33,643 nucleotides of DNA, from the NCBI GenBank assembly GCA_013151635.1, contig JAADHV010000005.1:1-33643 (forward strand). Reading direction: 5' to 3'. A model generated the notes under the pieces. The model made no database searches. It saw only the letters and a program-made list of their open reading frames with translations, and was not told where the DNA came from. Both the position numbers and the translations under genes were made by a program. Shown here piece by piece: positions 15,645 to 22,904 of this stretch; position 1 is the first letter of the stretch, and every line of letters starts with the position of its first letter. The stretch comes from Deltaproteobacteria bacterium. GTDB taxonomy: Bacteria > Desulfobacterota > Desulfobacteria > Desulfobacterales > Desulfobacteraceae.

Positions 15645-16676
15645 TCAGGCTAAGTTTTTAGAAATAAAAGGGCCTAAACATTTTGTCAGGGTATGGGGCA
15701 TTTTCTGCCACATCCGGATTTTTTTCCGGTACTTCGGGTTTGCAGGGCTAAGGTTTGGCAATTCCTTTGCTTTTGCAAGATGGTACTGGTAGGCAAGGGG
15801 CCGGGGGGTGAACCCCCAGTGCTTTTTAAAGCTGAAAGATCCGGTGCCTTCCTTGCTCCGGCCATAGTCAAAAATTGTACATTTTTTTTCAACTGCCAGT
15901 TTCATGAGTTCCCAGTACATGAAATCGTTAGGACCAAGCCGCCTGTAAGAAAAATCCGATCCTGCGTAATATGGCACCATCTGTTCTTGATAAATAAAAA
16001 ACAGGACTGCTGCTGCCAGTTTTCCTTCCCTGGTTTTTACCAGAAGAATGCCTGCATTTTCTTTGTATTCTGCCAGAAAATTTTTGAAAAACTTTTTCGG
16101 AAATATCGGGGTTCCAAGCCTGTGATAGTTTAATGCCAGTATCTTATAAAATTCCGGTAATAGATGGCGGCCTGTTTCGGAAACAAGGCCTTTTTTTATG
16201 GCATTTCTCACCATGGCCCTTGATTTTCTAGGTATGGCCTTAAGATTCTCATCATGGTCCGGAGAGATTTGTTTCCTGAAATTATAATACAGGGATTTTG
16301 TCTTCAGGCCGGGCATTTCTTTTCTGTTCCTGATTTCCAGGTATTGAGCATTATGGGAGTTGGTCATGTTTGAGGCTTTTTTTATCAAAGCCTGTTCTGT
16401 CTCTTTGTTATCTGCAAGGGGACCGCCAATCTCTGCAAACGGGATGGAAATAAAAAAATGGCCAAAGAGCAGGCTTTTTATTTCAAATACCGGAAAGATG
16501 CCGCAGATCTTGCCTTGTTTTTCTGTTATTAAATAAATGCTCTTGTGACCGAAAGACTTTTCTATAACATCTTTCCAGGCGGTTAAATGGAAAACCGTAC
16601 CGGATGGGTGATTTAAGACATAGTTATCCCATTTTTCCCTGTCAGAAGGGTCTGCGATGCTGATATTCAATGTCAT
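15645..16676 (-). CDS. FemAB-like protein, XrtA/PEP-CTERM-associated
   Basis: A 343-residue protein with tandem GNAT-like folds of the FemAB family, XrtA-locus branch (TIGR03019 type). Members of the wider family transfer amino acids from aminoacyl-tRNA to peptidoglycan; the role in XrtA loci is not established but is probably aminoacyl transfer to the glycan. Visible are WDNYVLNHPSGTVFHLTAW near the start, IPFAEIGGPL, the VPYYAGSDFSYRRLGPNDFM segment and IFDYGRSKEGTGSFSFKKHW. The start ATG is fixed by homology-like N-terminal sequence. The first codons are repeated upstream of the Rpn gene at 17777-17820. In related loci this gene follows the XrtA deacetylase closely; here the MntA/HepT pair and the Rpn gene lie between. 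Confidence 0.88.
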   Translation of the reverse strand: MTLNISIADPSDREKWDNYVLNHPSGTVFHLTAWKDVIEKSFGHKSIYLITEKQGKICGIFPVFEIKSLLFGHFFISIPFAEIGGPLADNKETEQALIKKASNMTNSHNAQYLEIRNRKEMPGLKTKSLYYNFRKQISPDHDENLKAIPRKSRAMVRNAIKKGLVSETGRHLLPEFYKILALNYHRLGTPIFPKKFFKNFLAEYKENAGILLVKTREGKLAAAVLFFIYQEQMVPYYAGSDFSYRRLGPNDFMYWELMKLAVEKKCTIFDYGRSKEGTGSFSFKKHWGFTPRPLAYQYHLAKAKELPNLSPANPKYRKKIRMWQKMPHTLTKCLGPFISKNLA

Positions 16677-16693
16677 TTTAAACCATTCATTCA
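16650..16693 (-). repeat. 44-nt direct repeat, downstream copy (femAB start)
   Basis: This stretch, covering the bases just before the FemAB-like gene and its first nine codons, matches 17777-17820 in the same orientation with 36 of 44 bases identical by hand count; the central block CTGATATTCAATGTCATTTT (plus strand) is perfect over 20 bases. The two copies bracket the Rpn-type nuclease gene, 1,127 bp apart. Confidence 0.9.
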
Positions 16694-16711
16694 GATTGAC
16701 ATTTGTCTGTT

Positions 16712-17692
16712 TTAAATTCCGTGTTCCTGGTCTAAAAGGTGTAATGGAATTTCAACCTGCTCTTTATTGATAATCTTTTTTACAATATCAACATCAATAT
16801 TTATCAGTCTGGCAATATCTTTATCAGAAAGGTTATTTTTTTTCATATTATGAATTAAGGTAAAATATGTGTTATAGCTGCCTTCCTGCAAGCCTTTCTG
16901 CAAACCTTTCTGCAAACCTTTCTGCAAACCTTCCTGCCTGAGCTTTTCAGCTGTAGTCATTGCAATCTCCCCTCCTTTTCGGGTTACAGGTTCAATCGCA
17001 TTGATGATCCTGCCTGTTTCAATCTCTGTTGCCTGATATAAATATGATATAATAATTTCCAGGAATTTCAAACCTTTTTCTTCCTGAAACAATATCTTGC
17101 CCAGGGCAAACAAATCTTTTAACGCCGGTTCCAGTTTTTCAGGATAAAAAATATTTTTCAATATCAATAAACTGATCTTTAAGGATTCACTATCAAAAAC
17201 ATGCATTTTGAGAGCGGTATCAGAATAATTTGATAAATCGATAAAAATATATTTAAAATCAGGGACAAATGAAGTTAATTCAAGCGGGAGATTCTTAAAA
17301 ATTGTTTTAAAACCCCCTGGCTTCCATTTCTCCTTTCCATGGTACAGGACAATGGGAACAACGGGTATGAAATCTTTTTTCTGCTTGATATTTGCTTCCC
17401 ACATCCTGATCATATATTTCAGTAACCGATACGGCAGATTATTGTCAGGAAAACTCTTGTGCTCAAATAATATAGAGATCTGAATCGAAGAATGTTTATA
17501 CGAGCATGAATAAACCATATCTGAAAAATGTTCAGCCAACTGTTCATCTACGTATGAAACATTTTCAAGGTTAAATGTGGTGAAATCCAGATTCCTGGTG
17601 ATTTCTAAAGGAAGAATATGCTTTGAAAAATCAACTGCATGTTCTTTGCTTGAAAAAATCTGTTTAAAAAAAGAATCGTGATATCCTGGCAT
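16712..17692 (-). CDS. Rpn family recombination-promoting nuclease / Transposase_31-like
   Basis: A 326-residue protein of the Rpn/PF04754 group, a PD-(D/E)XK nuclease family once annotated as transposase. The N-terminus YHDSFFKQIFSSKEHAVDFS is the family signature; the nuclease core shows Asp58 (FSDMVYS) and Glu77-x-Lys79 (ILFEHKS), followed by PVVPIVLYHGKEKW. The C-terminal part has a run of GLQK units made by a 12-bp DNA repeat, then a short helical tail. Rpn proteins of E. coli are DNA endonucleases that raise RecA-independent recombination, and some act in phage defence. Start ATG has no ribosome site, only an A-rich tract. The gene is bracketed by 44-nt direct repeats and separates conserved XrtA genes, so it is an insertion. 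Key residues are intact. Confidence 0.88.
   Translation of the reverse strand: MPGYHDSFFKQIFSSKEHAVDFSKHILPLEITRNLDFTTFNLENVSYVDEQLAEHFSDMVYSCSYKHSSIQISILFEHKSFPDNNLPYRLLKYMIRMWEANIKQKKDFIPVVPIVLYHGKEKWKPGGFKTIFKNLPLELTSFVPDFKYIFIDLSNYSDTALKMHVFDSESLKISLLILKNIFYPEKLEPALKDLFALGKILFQEEKGLKFLEIIISYLYQATEIETGRIINAIEPVTRKGGEIAMTTAEKLRQEGLQKGLQKGLQKGLQEGSYNTYFTLIHNMKKNNLSDKDIARLINIDVDIVKKIINKEQVEIPLHLLDQEHGI
16886..16933 (-). repeat. Four tandem 12-bp units inside the Rpn gene
   Basis: Plus-strand units CTGCAAGCCTTT, CTGCAAACCTTT twice and CTGCAAACCTTC follow one another exactly, in frame, and encode repeated KGLQ. Such slippage-prone repeats near the C-terminus are common in Rpn genes and let the protein change length without losing frame. 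Confidence 0.95.
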
Positions 17693-17722
17693 TTTTTTTG
17701 ATTTTTCCCTGAAGCCGATGGG

Positions 17723-17803
17723 TTAAACAGCCTGATTAAAATTGAAAAATATCCGATAGGTGTACCAATCGGTAATGTCTGCTTTTCTGATATTCAATGT
17801 CAT
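17723..17803 (-). pseudogene. 26-codon fragment resembling the start of the FemAB-like gene
   Basis: Directly after hepT, with ATGA overlap of its stop, an open frame begins MTLNIRKADITDWYTYR and ends after 26 codons. The FemAB-like gene begins MTLNISIADPSD, and the DNA around both starts is repeated (17777-17820 and 16650-16693). The similarity fades after about codon 9-12. It is best read as a leftover of a femAB-like start that once followed hepT directly, before the Rpn gene came in. Confidence 0.55.
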
Positions 17804-17820
17804 TTTGAATCATTCGTCCA
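17777..17820 (-). repeat. 44-nt direct repeat, upstream copy (hepT end)
   Basis: Partner of 16650-16693. It covers the last hepT codons (NDSK then stop; the downstream copy reads NGLK then stop in the same phase) and the femAB-like leader. Because the repeat spans a gene end plus a gene start, it marks an ancestral hepT/femAB junction that is now present on both sides of the Rpn gene. Confidence 0.9.
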
Positions 17821-18222
17821 GGTAATGATTTCTCTGGCAAATTGTCTGAAATCATCCAGATTGGTCGTTGAAACTGAAAAGACAATATCCCAGTTTATTG
17901 TGGAATACTCATGCACTGCTATATTACGGAAACCGACACTCTTTTGCATGCGTTCACATGTTTCATCAGAAATAATTCTAAATCTGTTCAGGTTTTCAAA
18001 GCTTTCCACCATGCTTTCCGGTGCCCTGGCAGACATCTCGGCATTCAGGCGGGCTGCGATATCAACACAAACCTGCACTGCTCTTTGAAGGTTCAATGAC
18101 ACAATGTCCTGAAGATCATAATCAGATTTTAACTGCCGGCTTGTCTTTGGAATTTTATCTTCAATACGCCCGATACAGCGCTTGAGAGATGCAATTTTAT
18201 TTAATATGGTCTGCTTGTCCAT
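17800..18222 (-). CDS. hepT: HepT-like HEPN ribonuclease toxin
   Basis: A 140-residue all-helical HEPN protein. The catalytic RX4-6H motif is RNIAVHEY: Arg99, His104, with Tyr106 in the RX4HXY form whose tyrosine is AMPylated by MntA in the characterised type VII systems. Free HEPN toxins cleave RNA as dimers; the modification blocks this. The start ATG has AGGAG nine bases upstream and overlaps the mntA end by 26 nt. The stop overlaps (ATGA) a short femAB-like fragment. All motif residues are intact, so the pair is probably working. It lies between the XrtA deacetylase and FemAB-like genes and has no known part in glycan synthesis. Confidence 0.88.
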   Translation of the reverse strand: MDKQTILNKIASLKRCIGRIEDKIPKTSRQLKSDYDLQDIVSLNLQRAVQVCVDIAARLNAEMSARAPESMVESFENLNRFRIISDETCERMQKSVGFRNIAVHEYSTINWDIVFSVSTTNLDDFRQFAREIITWTNDSK

Positions 18223-18610
18223 TTATAAATCTCCTCACCTGTTTTTCCAGTATCATTCTGGTTTTTGGCATCATGTCTTCCTGGTTGTACCACATTTTTT
18301 TTAAAAAAAAGGCCAGAAGAGGTATAGATTTTTTGATAATAATCTCACCTTGACACAAGGCATTCTTTAAAATATGGCCATTGACCTCATGAAGGTCGAT
18401 AAGATCAATATCCCTGGCTAAAGACTTTTCAAGGGCCAAATAGATATCTGTTTTTTTTTCCTGAGAGATTTTTTTTTTTGCAGCAACGGCAATATCGACA
18501 TCACTTTTTTGGGTAAGCTGTCCTTTTGAAGCTGATCCAAACAATATCACTATTTCTATTTCCGGAAAATTTTTGAATTCCTGATTAATTATTTTTCTCA
18601 GGTTATTCAT
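18197..18610 (-). CDS. mntA: MntA-like minimal nucleotidyltransferase antitoxin
   Basis: A 137-residue minimal nucleotidyltransferase. The active site FGSASKGQLTQKSDVDIAV gives the GS pair (Gly25, Ser26) and the two metal aspartates (Asp37, Asp39); a further acidic residue lies in LARDIDLIDL. MntA antitoxins transfer AMP groups to the tyrosine of HepT. The last 26 nt overlap the hepT start, a tight coupling usual for this pair. The start is ATG; no ribosome site is visible in the 30 nt after the deacetylase gene, so translation may depend on read-through from it. No separate promoter was recognised. Confidence 0.87.
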   Translation of the reverse strand: MNNLRKIINQEFKNFPEIEIVILFGSASKGQLTQKSDVDIAVAAKKKISQEKKTDIYLALEKSLARDIDLIDLHEVNGHILKNALCQGEIIIKKSIPLLAFFLKKMWYNQEDMMPKTRMILEKQVRRFINGQADHIK

Positions 18611-18640
18611 ATTAAAAAATTCTGTTTTAATGATTGATTT

Positions 18641-19507
18641 TCATCCAAGATTATAATTCTCTGTGATATACTCCATACAGGTTACAAAATGATGGTCGCA
18701 AAACGATTGTATGAGTGCTTTAAGTTTGTGTTCGGTTTTATGAAGGTTGATATAGTGTCTGAACTTAAATCCTTGTGAAGCCTGTTCAACCCTGGGTTGG
18801 GAAGGGTCAAATTCCCAGGGATGTGCATAGAAAATAAAAGCGCTATCATGTTTCAACACAGATTTCATTCCAAGTTTAAAAAAATAAAAGGGAAAAAGCC
18901 TGAAATAACCTCCACCGCCCAAAGGTAAAATTTTATTTTTCATTTTAAAATTGCTGACAGGAAGCTCAAAAAAATTATTATTCAGTTTATAACAGGCATT
19001 TTTTTTTTCTGCGCGGGAAAGATCTATTATTCCATACCTTCCATGACCTGAAAAAGAGTTGAAACTTGAATCATAGAAGTATCCTGCCTGCTCAATTGAG
19101 TTTAGAATCTCATCATTAATGGCAAAACTCGGAGCCCTGAATCCATGAATTTTATCATCAACTATATTTTCAAGAACTGCTTTACTGGATTTAAGGTCTT
19201 TAATCAGGTCCTGGCTGGTCAAATTTTGGCACAGGTGGTGGTTAAAACCATGAGAGGCTACTTCATGGCCCCGTTCATGGATTTGTCGAACCAAGGCAGG
19301 CATTTTTTCTGCTATCCAGCCTAAAACAAAAAATGTTGCTTTTGGCTTGAATGAAAAGGACTCGAGAAGATCAAGAATTTTTATGGTATTTTTCTCTACC
19401 CTGAGCTCAAAAGAATTCCAGGTTGAAAATTCTATGTAATCTTTAAAATTTTCAACCTGGAACCAGTCTTCTACATCAAATGTTAAAAGGATCGATTTTT
19501 TCAGCAC
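18641..19507 (-). CDS. Polysaccharide deacetylase, XrtA/PEP-CTERM-locus subfamily
   Basis: A 288-residue CE4-like protein of the branch found in XrtA loci (TIGR03006 type). The first motif is LLTFDVEDWFQVENF (Asp11, Asp14) instead of TFDDG, as usual in this branch. The second is ASHGFNHH (His86, His90), and the third is GFRAPSFAI; the C-terminal FIFYAHPWEFD carries the last conserved His. It probably N-deacetylates an amino sugar of the glycan; no signal peptide is seen. The start is GTG, overlapping the end of the nucleotidyltransferase remnant, with GGCGGA upstream. In related loci its neighbour is the FemAB-like gene, here 2 kb away because of the inserted TA and Rpn genes. Confidence 0.88.
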   Translation of the reverse strand: MLKKSILLTFDVEDWFQVENFKDYIEFSTWNSFELRVEKNTIKILDLLESFSFKPKATFFVLGWIAEKMPALVRQIHERGHEVASHGFNHHLCQNLTSQDLIKDLKSSKAVLENIVDDKIHGFRAPSFAINDEILNSIEQAGYFYDSSFNSFSGHGRYGIIDLSRAEKKNACYKLNNNFFELPVSNFKMKNKILPLGGGGYFRLFPFYFFKLGMKSVLKHDSAFIFYAHPWEFDPSQPRVEQASQGFKFRHYINLHKTEHKLKALIQSFCDHHFVTCMEYITENYNLG

Positions 19508-19752
19508 AAAGAATTTTTCCGCCCGAAAAATATATCGTCATGTATTGCGTCAATAGAGTTACTCAATGTTTGAATGTCAACCCGGGATATCCACTTTACA
19601 GAATTTAACCGCTCCTTTGGAACGTTATGTATAATTTTACAGATTTCCAAAGGTTCCACCCATAAATCCTTTTCTTTTGCATCCTGAAATATCTCATCCC
19701 ATTGAAACTCAAAATTTTTTGCAAGAAAAAGGATATCGATAAATGGATACAA
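19501..19752 (-). pseudogene. C-terminal remnant of an AbiEii-like nucleotidyltransferase
   Basis: An 83-codon frame opening at TTG one base after the stop of the upstream partner. The text PFIDILFLAKNFEFQWDEIF, then KEKDLWVEPLEICKIIHNVP and VKWI, resembles the C-terminal third of AbiEii/nucleotidyl-transferase toxins (the DFIDLYFIL helix and the following helices). The N-terminal part with the GS...DxD active site, about 130-150 residues, is absent, and a stop lies 17 codons upstream in frame. An internal deletion has probably joined the end of the partner gene to the tail of this one. Family match is by memory of motif style and is moderately sure. Confidence 0.5.
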
Positions 19753-19753
19753 T

Positions 19754-20044
19754 TTACTTTGATAATATTTTTCTTGCGTATCGATATCGATCCCTTAATT
19801 CTTTTGGGAACAGCCGGCATATCACTTTCTCATCAAGAACTTCTTTTCTCAGGGTGGTTGTTGAAAAAAATTTCAGGACAGTATACCAGTCAAAGCTTGT
19901 CAAAAATCTTCGGTGAAGATCTATTCTGTCTCCCGGGACGAGTTCCGGTTTTCCCTGGAGTAAGCCAGACATATAATCCATGTCGACATTTCTGTCCCAG
20001 AAAAGTTTTTTCAGTATTTTCTTTTTATCCATGGTGTTACGCAT
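19754..20044 (-). CDS. Small partner protein of an AbiEii-like nucleotidyltransferase pair
   Basis: A 96-residue helical protein (KKILKKLFWDRNVDMDYMSG near the start, then FDWYTVLKFFS and LRDRYRYARKIL). It resembles the small protein that often precedes an AbiEii-like nucleotidyltransferase gene and is thought to act as its antitoxin. The start ATG overlaps the UDP-glucose dehydrogenase stop (TAATG), with GGAAGAG upstream, so it would still be translated. Its expected partner is reduced to the C-terminal remnant at 19501-19752; it is therefore an orphan. No DNA-binding motif is obvious. The role as antitoxin is an inference from pairing. Confidence 0.5.
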   Translation of the reverse strand: MRNTMDKKKILKKLFWDRNVDMDYMSGLLQGKPELVPGDRIDLHRRFLTSFDWYTVLKFFSTTTLRKEVLDEKVICRLFPKELRDRYRYARKILSK

Positions 20045-21384
20045 TAAACTTTTTCTCTTCCAATGCCGTGGTATTCAAATCCTGCTTCGCTTACTTCCTC
20101 GGGATCATACTGATTGCGTCCGTCAAATATAATCAATCCTCTCATTGTATCGGCCATTAATTTAAAATCAGGCTGCCTGAAAGTCTTCCACTCGGTAACA
20201 AGGATTAATGCATCTGTATTTTCTATGGCTTTATACTGGTTGTCTTCAAATATAAGCTGTCTTTTTTCAAACCAGTTTTCAGAGAATTCTTTTCTTGCCT
20301 GATCCATGGCAACCGGGTCAAAGGCCTTGACAGCCGCCCCTGCATTAATCAATTCTTTTATAATTTCAACAGAGGAGGCTTCTCTTATATCATCTGTGCC
20401 AGGTTTAAAGGACAGCCCCCATATACAAAAAGTTTTCTTTGAAAGATCCTGTCCGAATCTTTTTATAATTTTTGCAGATAACACCTTTTTCTGGAGATTA
20501 TTTCTTCTTTCAACTGCATTTAAAAGTTCCGGAATGAAGTCTTCGTCTTTGCTTGTTTTAATCAGGGCCTTAACATCCTTTGGAAAACAGGAACCGCCAT
20601 AGCCGCAGCCGGGATAAATAAAGGAATATCCAATTCTTGAATCAGATCCGATTCCTTTCCTGACATTTTCAACATCCACACCAAGCCTTTCACAGATATT
20701 GGAGATTTCATTCATAAAGGAAATCTTGGTTGCCAGCATTGAATTTGCTGCATATTTAGTCATTTCCGCATCACGGACATGCATCAAAATAACCTTTTCC
20801 CTGTTCCTTGAAAACGGGGCATAAAGCCTTTTCATTATTTTTTCGGCACGTTGTGAATCTGCACCGACAATAATACGGTCCGGTTTGAGAAAATCACTGA
20901 CAGCCGCCCCTTCCTTTAAAAATTCAGGATTGGAGACAACATCAAATTCAATGTTTACGCCACGGTTATTCAATTCTTTTTGAATAGCGGCCTTAACTTT
21001 GTCCGCCGTTCCGACAGGAACAGTTGACTTATCCACAACCACTGAATATTCATTGATAGTCCGCCCGATTTCTTTTGCAACCTGCAATACATATTGCAGG
21101 TCGGCAGAACCGTCTTCACCAGGCGGAGTACCCACGGCAATGAAAAAAATATTTGAATTTTCCGAAGCCTGCTCAAGGCTTGTAGAAAAATTCAAGGTTC
21201 CTTCCTTATAATTTTGGTGTACAAGATTTTCAAGCCCGGGCTCATAAATCGGCAGTATGCCGTTTTTCAAATTATTTATTTTCTCTTTATCGATATCAAC
21301 GCAGGTGACATGACTTCCCATTTCCGCGAAACACGCCCCTGTAACAAGTCCGACATACCCGGTCCCAATGATAGTGAGCTTCAT
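20044..21384 (-). CDS. ugd: UDP-glucose 6-dehydrogenase
   Basis: A 446-residue enzyme that oxidises UDP-glucose to UDP-glucuronate with two NAD+, feeding acidic sugar to the glycan. The NAD-binding loop GTGYVGLVTG (7-16), EFLKEGAAVSDFLKPDRIIVG, the active-site Cys266 in GYGGSCFPKD and the C-terminal WGLSFKPGTDDIREA are all intact; the length is normal. A second possible reading as UDP-N-acetylmannosaminuronate dehydrogenase is less likely because the FLKPDR form and GSCFPKD region are of the Ugd type. It follows the exosortase gene by 6 nt and overlaps the next small gene by one base of the stop codon. Confidence 0.92.
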   Translation of the reverse strand: MKLTIIGTGYVGLVTGACFAEMGSHVTCVDIDKEKINNLKNGILPIYEPGLENLVHQNYKEGTLNFSTSLEQASENSNIFFIAVGTPPGEDGSADLQYVLQVAKEIGRTINEYSVVVDKSTVPVGTADKVKAAIQKELNNRGVNIEFDVVSNPEFLKEGAAVSDFLKPDRIIVGADSQRAEKIMKRLYAPFSRNREKVILMHVRDAEMTKYAANSMLATKISFMNEISNICERLGVDVENVRKGIGSDSRIGYSFIYPGCGYGGSCFPKDVKALIKTSKDEDFIPELLNAVERRNNLQKKVLSAKIIKRFGQDLSKKTFCIWGLSFKPGTDDIREASSVEIIKELINAGAAVKAFDPVAMDQARKEFSENWFEKRQLIFEDNQYKAIENTDALILVTEWKTFRQPDFKLMADTMRGLIIFDGRNQYDPEEVSEAGFEYHGIGREKV

Positions 21385-21390
21385 TAAATA

Positions 21391-22233
21391 CTAACCTTTT
21401 ATTTTTTCAATTTTCATTTCAACGGTAAAAACAATATATACCAGGATCAACGCCGCTCCAAATATAATCAGGCCGGATATGTCATGAAGGAATCCTTTGG
21501 CGGTATCAGGGCTGATCCATGCCGCCATGGCTCCGGTAATCGTCAACCTGATCACATTGACGGCAACTGCTATGGGAATGGCGGATAAAAAAAGTATCCA
21601 TTTCTTAAAAGTACTTAAAGGCGCAAGAAATGCAAATGCTGCGGTCAGGGCAAGAAGTGAAGTTAAAGACCTTAAGCCTGAACAGGCATCAATCACCTCA
21701 AGGGAGGTGTTTGCAAGGTGAAGGATATTGCCCTCACGGAATATCGGGATACCCAGCAGGCTGATTGCCTGTGAAGATATACTGGCAGAAAATAATTGCA
21801 ATGGAAAGGCAATCTTGTTCCATAGAATTGAAGGGATAGGTATCATCATGATAAGATAGGCCACAGGAACCAGAACCTGCCGGAACATTTTAAATCCGTA
21901 ATAATATATAATAATGCCGGACAGGGTTATGATCATGGAAAAACGCATTAAAAAAAGTTCAGCTCCTATATTGCCGGCAATATGGACCAGCATGCCGAAA
22001 ATAATGACAAAAAGCCCTGTTTTTGATGATTCGCATGAAACCTGTGCGATTTCGTTCTGCTTATACCAGACCATGTAAAGGGCAACAAAGGGAATTAAAA
22101 ATCCATGGGAAAAATTGGGGTCAATAGACCAGTCTGAAATAAGCTTTGCAATCGCATTGTGATAAAGAAAAAAGAAAACCAGGATAAGTGGCACCACCTG
22201 GTATAATACCTGTTTTTTAATTTTTATTTTCAT
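21391..22233 (-). CDS. xrtA: Exosortase (XrtA/EpsH type)
   Basis: A 280-residue membrane transpeptidase-like protein with about eight helices. It is expected to cut PEP-CTERM proteins at the membrane and join them to an acceptor, possibly glycan or lipid. The catalytic residues of the family are visible: Cys184 in VIDACSGLRSL, Arg229 in VNVIRLTITG and His250 in LHDISG. The N-terminal SHGFLIPFVALYMVW is also typical. EpsI is encoded just upstream as a separate gene. The matching substrate in this window is the PEP-CTERM protein at 30355-31230. The start is ATG after a 33-nt gap with a weak ribosome site. Confidence 0.93.
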   Translation of the reverse strand: MKIKIKKQVLYQVVPLILVFFFLYHNAIAKLISDWSIDPNFSHGFLIPFVALYMVWYKQNEIAQVSCESSKTGLFVIIFGMLVHIAGNIGAELFLMRFSMIITLSGIIIYYYGFKMFRQVLVPVAYLIMMIPIPSILWNKIAFPLQLFSASISSQAISLLGIPIFREGNILHLANTSLEVIDACSGLRSLTSLLALTAAFAFLAPLSTFKKWILFLSAIPIAVAVNVIRLTITGAMAAWISPDTAKGFLHDISGLIIFGAALILVYIVFTVEMKIEKIKG

Positions 22234-22266
22234 AGGAAATATTTCTATAAATTATGGTTTAAAAAT

Positions 22267-22902
22267 TTATGAAGGAATGTGTTCCTTGAGAACAGGATAA
22301 ACCTCATTGGCAAATTCTTTTAATACCTTGAGCGTTGTTTTTTCATCAATGGTCACAGGAGAAATTAACCGGACAAAAGAGCCGTCTGTCCTGTGCTTTG
22401 TGATGGAATCAACCACTAACCAGACTTTCTGCATATACTCCGAAGAGATGATCCTGCCCCTTGACTGGAACCAGTATAAAACAACCTGCTTTTCAGCCCC
22501 CTTTTGGAGCAAAAGCTTTATGACCTTTACGGGTTTTCCTGTGCCCGTCATGTTTACAGTTTCAATGGAAGTGCCGGTAATATTCCATCCCGAACCGGGC
22601 AGGCAGTTTTTGGGCGAATGAATAATGTCGCCTTCTTTCTGGCTCTGGTAAAACCCGACATAGAGATTTATCAGTTCTCCGGGATTTCTCCTGTAATTTG
22701 CCAGGACATAATCTTCAACACCTAAAATATTGTATACATCCTTATCAAGCTTGCCCCTGCTGCCTTTCCACTGGCCGATTTCAAGGGGAAAATCCTTGAA
22801 CGGCTTATTTGGCTCAATTCTTTCCGAATGGCTTACAAAACCTGTCAGGGCTGCTGTGACCAGCAGGATTACGATTATGATTATTGTTCTTTTGTATGTC
22901 AT
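22267..22902 (-). CDS. epsI: EpsI family protein (exosortase-associated)
   Basis: A 211-residue protein with one N-terminal membrane helix (5-24) and an exported domain. The pattern FPLEIGQWKG, LYVGFYQSQKEGD and HSPKNCLPGSGW (95-106) is the signature of EpsI, which is encoded next to exosortases or fused to them. Its exact role is not known; it is needed with EpsH for exopolysaccharide in methylotrophs. Start ATG lies two bases after the epimerase stop, so translation is probably coupled. Confidence 0.92.
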   Translation of the reverse strand: MTYKRTIIIIVILLVTAALTGFVSHSERIEPNKPFKDFPLEIGQWKGSRGKLDKDVYNILGVEDYVLANYRRNPGELINLYVGFYQSQKEGDIIHSPKNCLPGSGWNITGTSIETVNMTGTGKPVKVIKLLLQKGAEKQVVLYWFQSRGRIISSEYMQKVWLVVDSITKHRTDGSFVRLISPVTIDEKTTLKVLKEFANEVYPVLKEHIPS

Positions 22903-22904
22903 TA

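Noticed and set aside
15693-16133. Longest plus-strand open frame (146 codons), antisense to the FemAB-like gene
   Set aside because: No ribosome site or protein-like features, and the opposite strand has a clear family match.
16886-16933. CRISPR-like array
   Set aside because: Units are 12 bp, adjacent, without spacers and in frame inside a protein gene.
22248-22272. AT-rich inverted repeat between epsI and the exosortase gene
   Set aside because: Only seven weak base pairs with a ten-base loop and no T-run; not a terminator or convincing operator.
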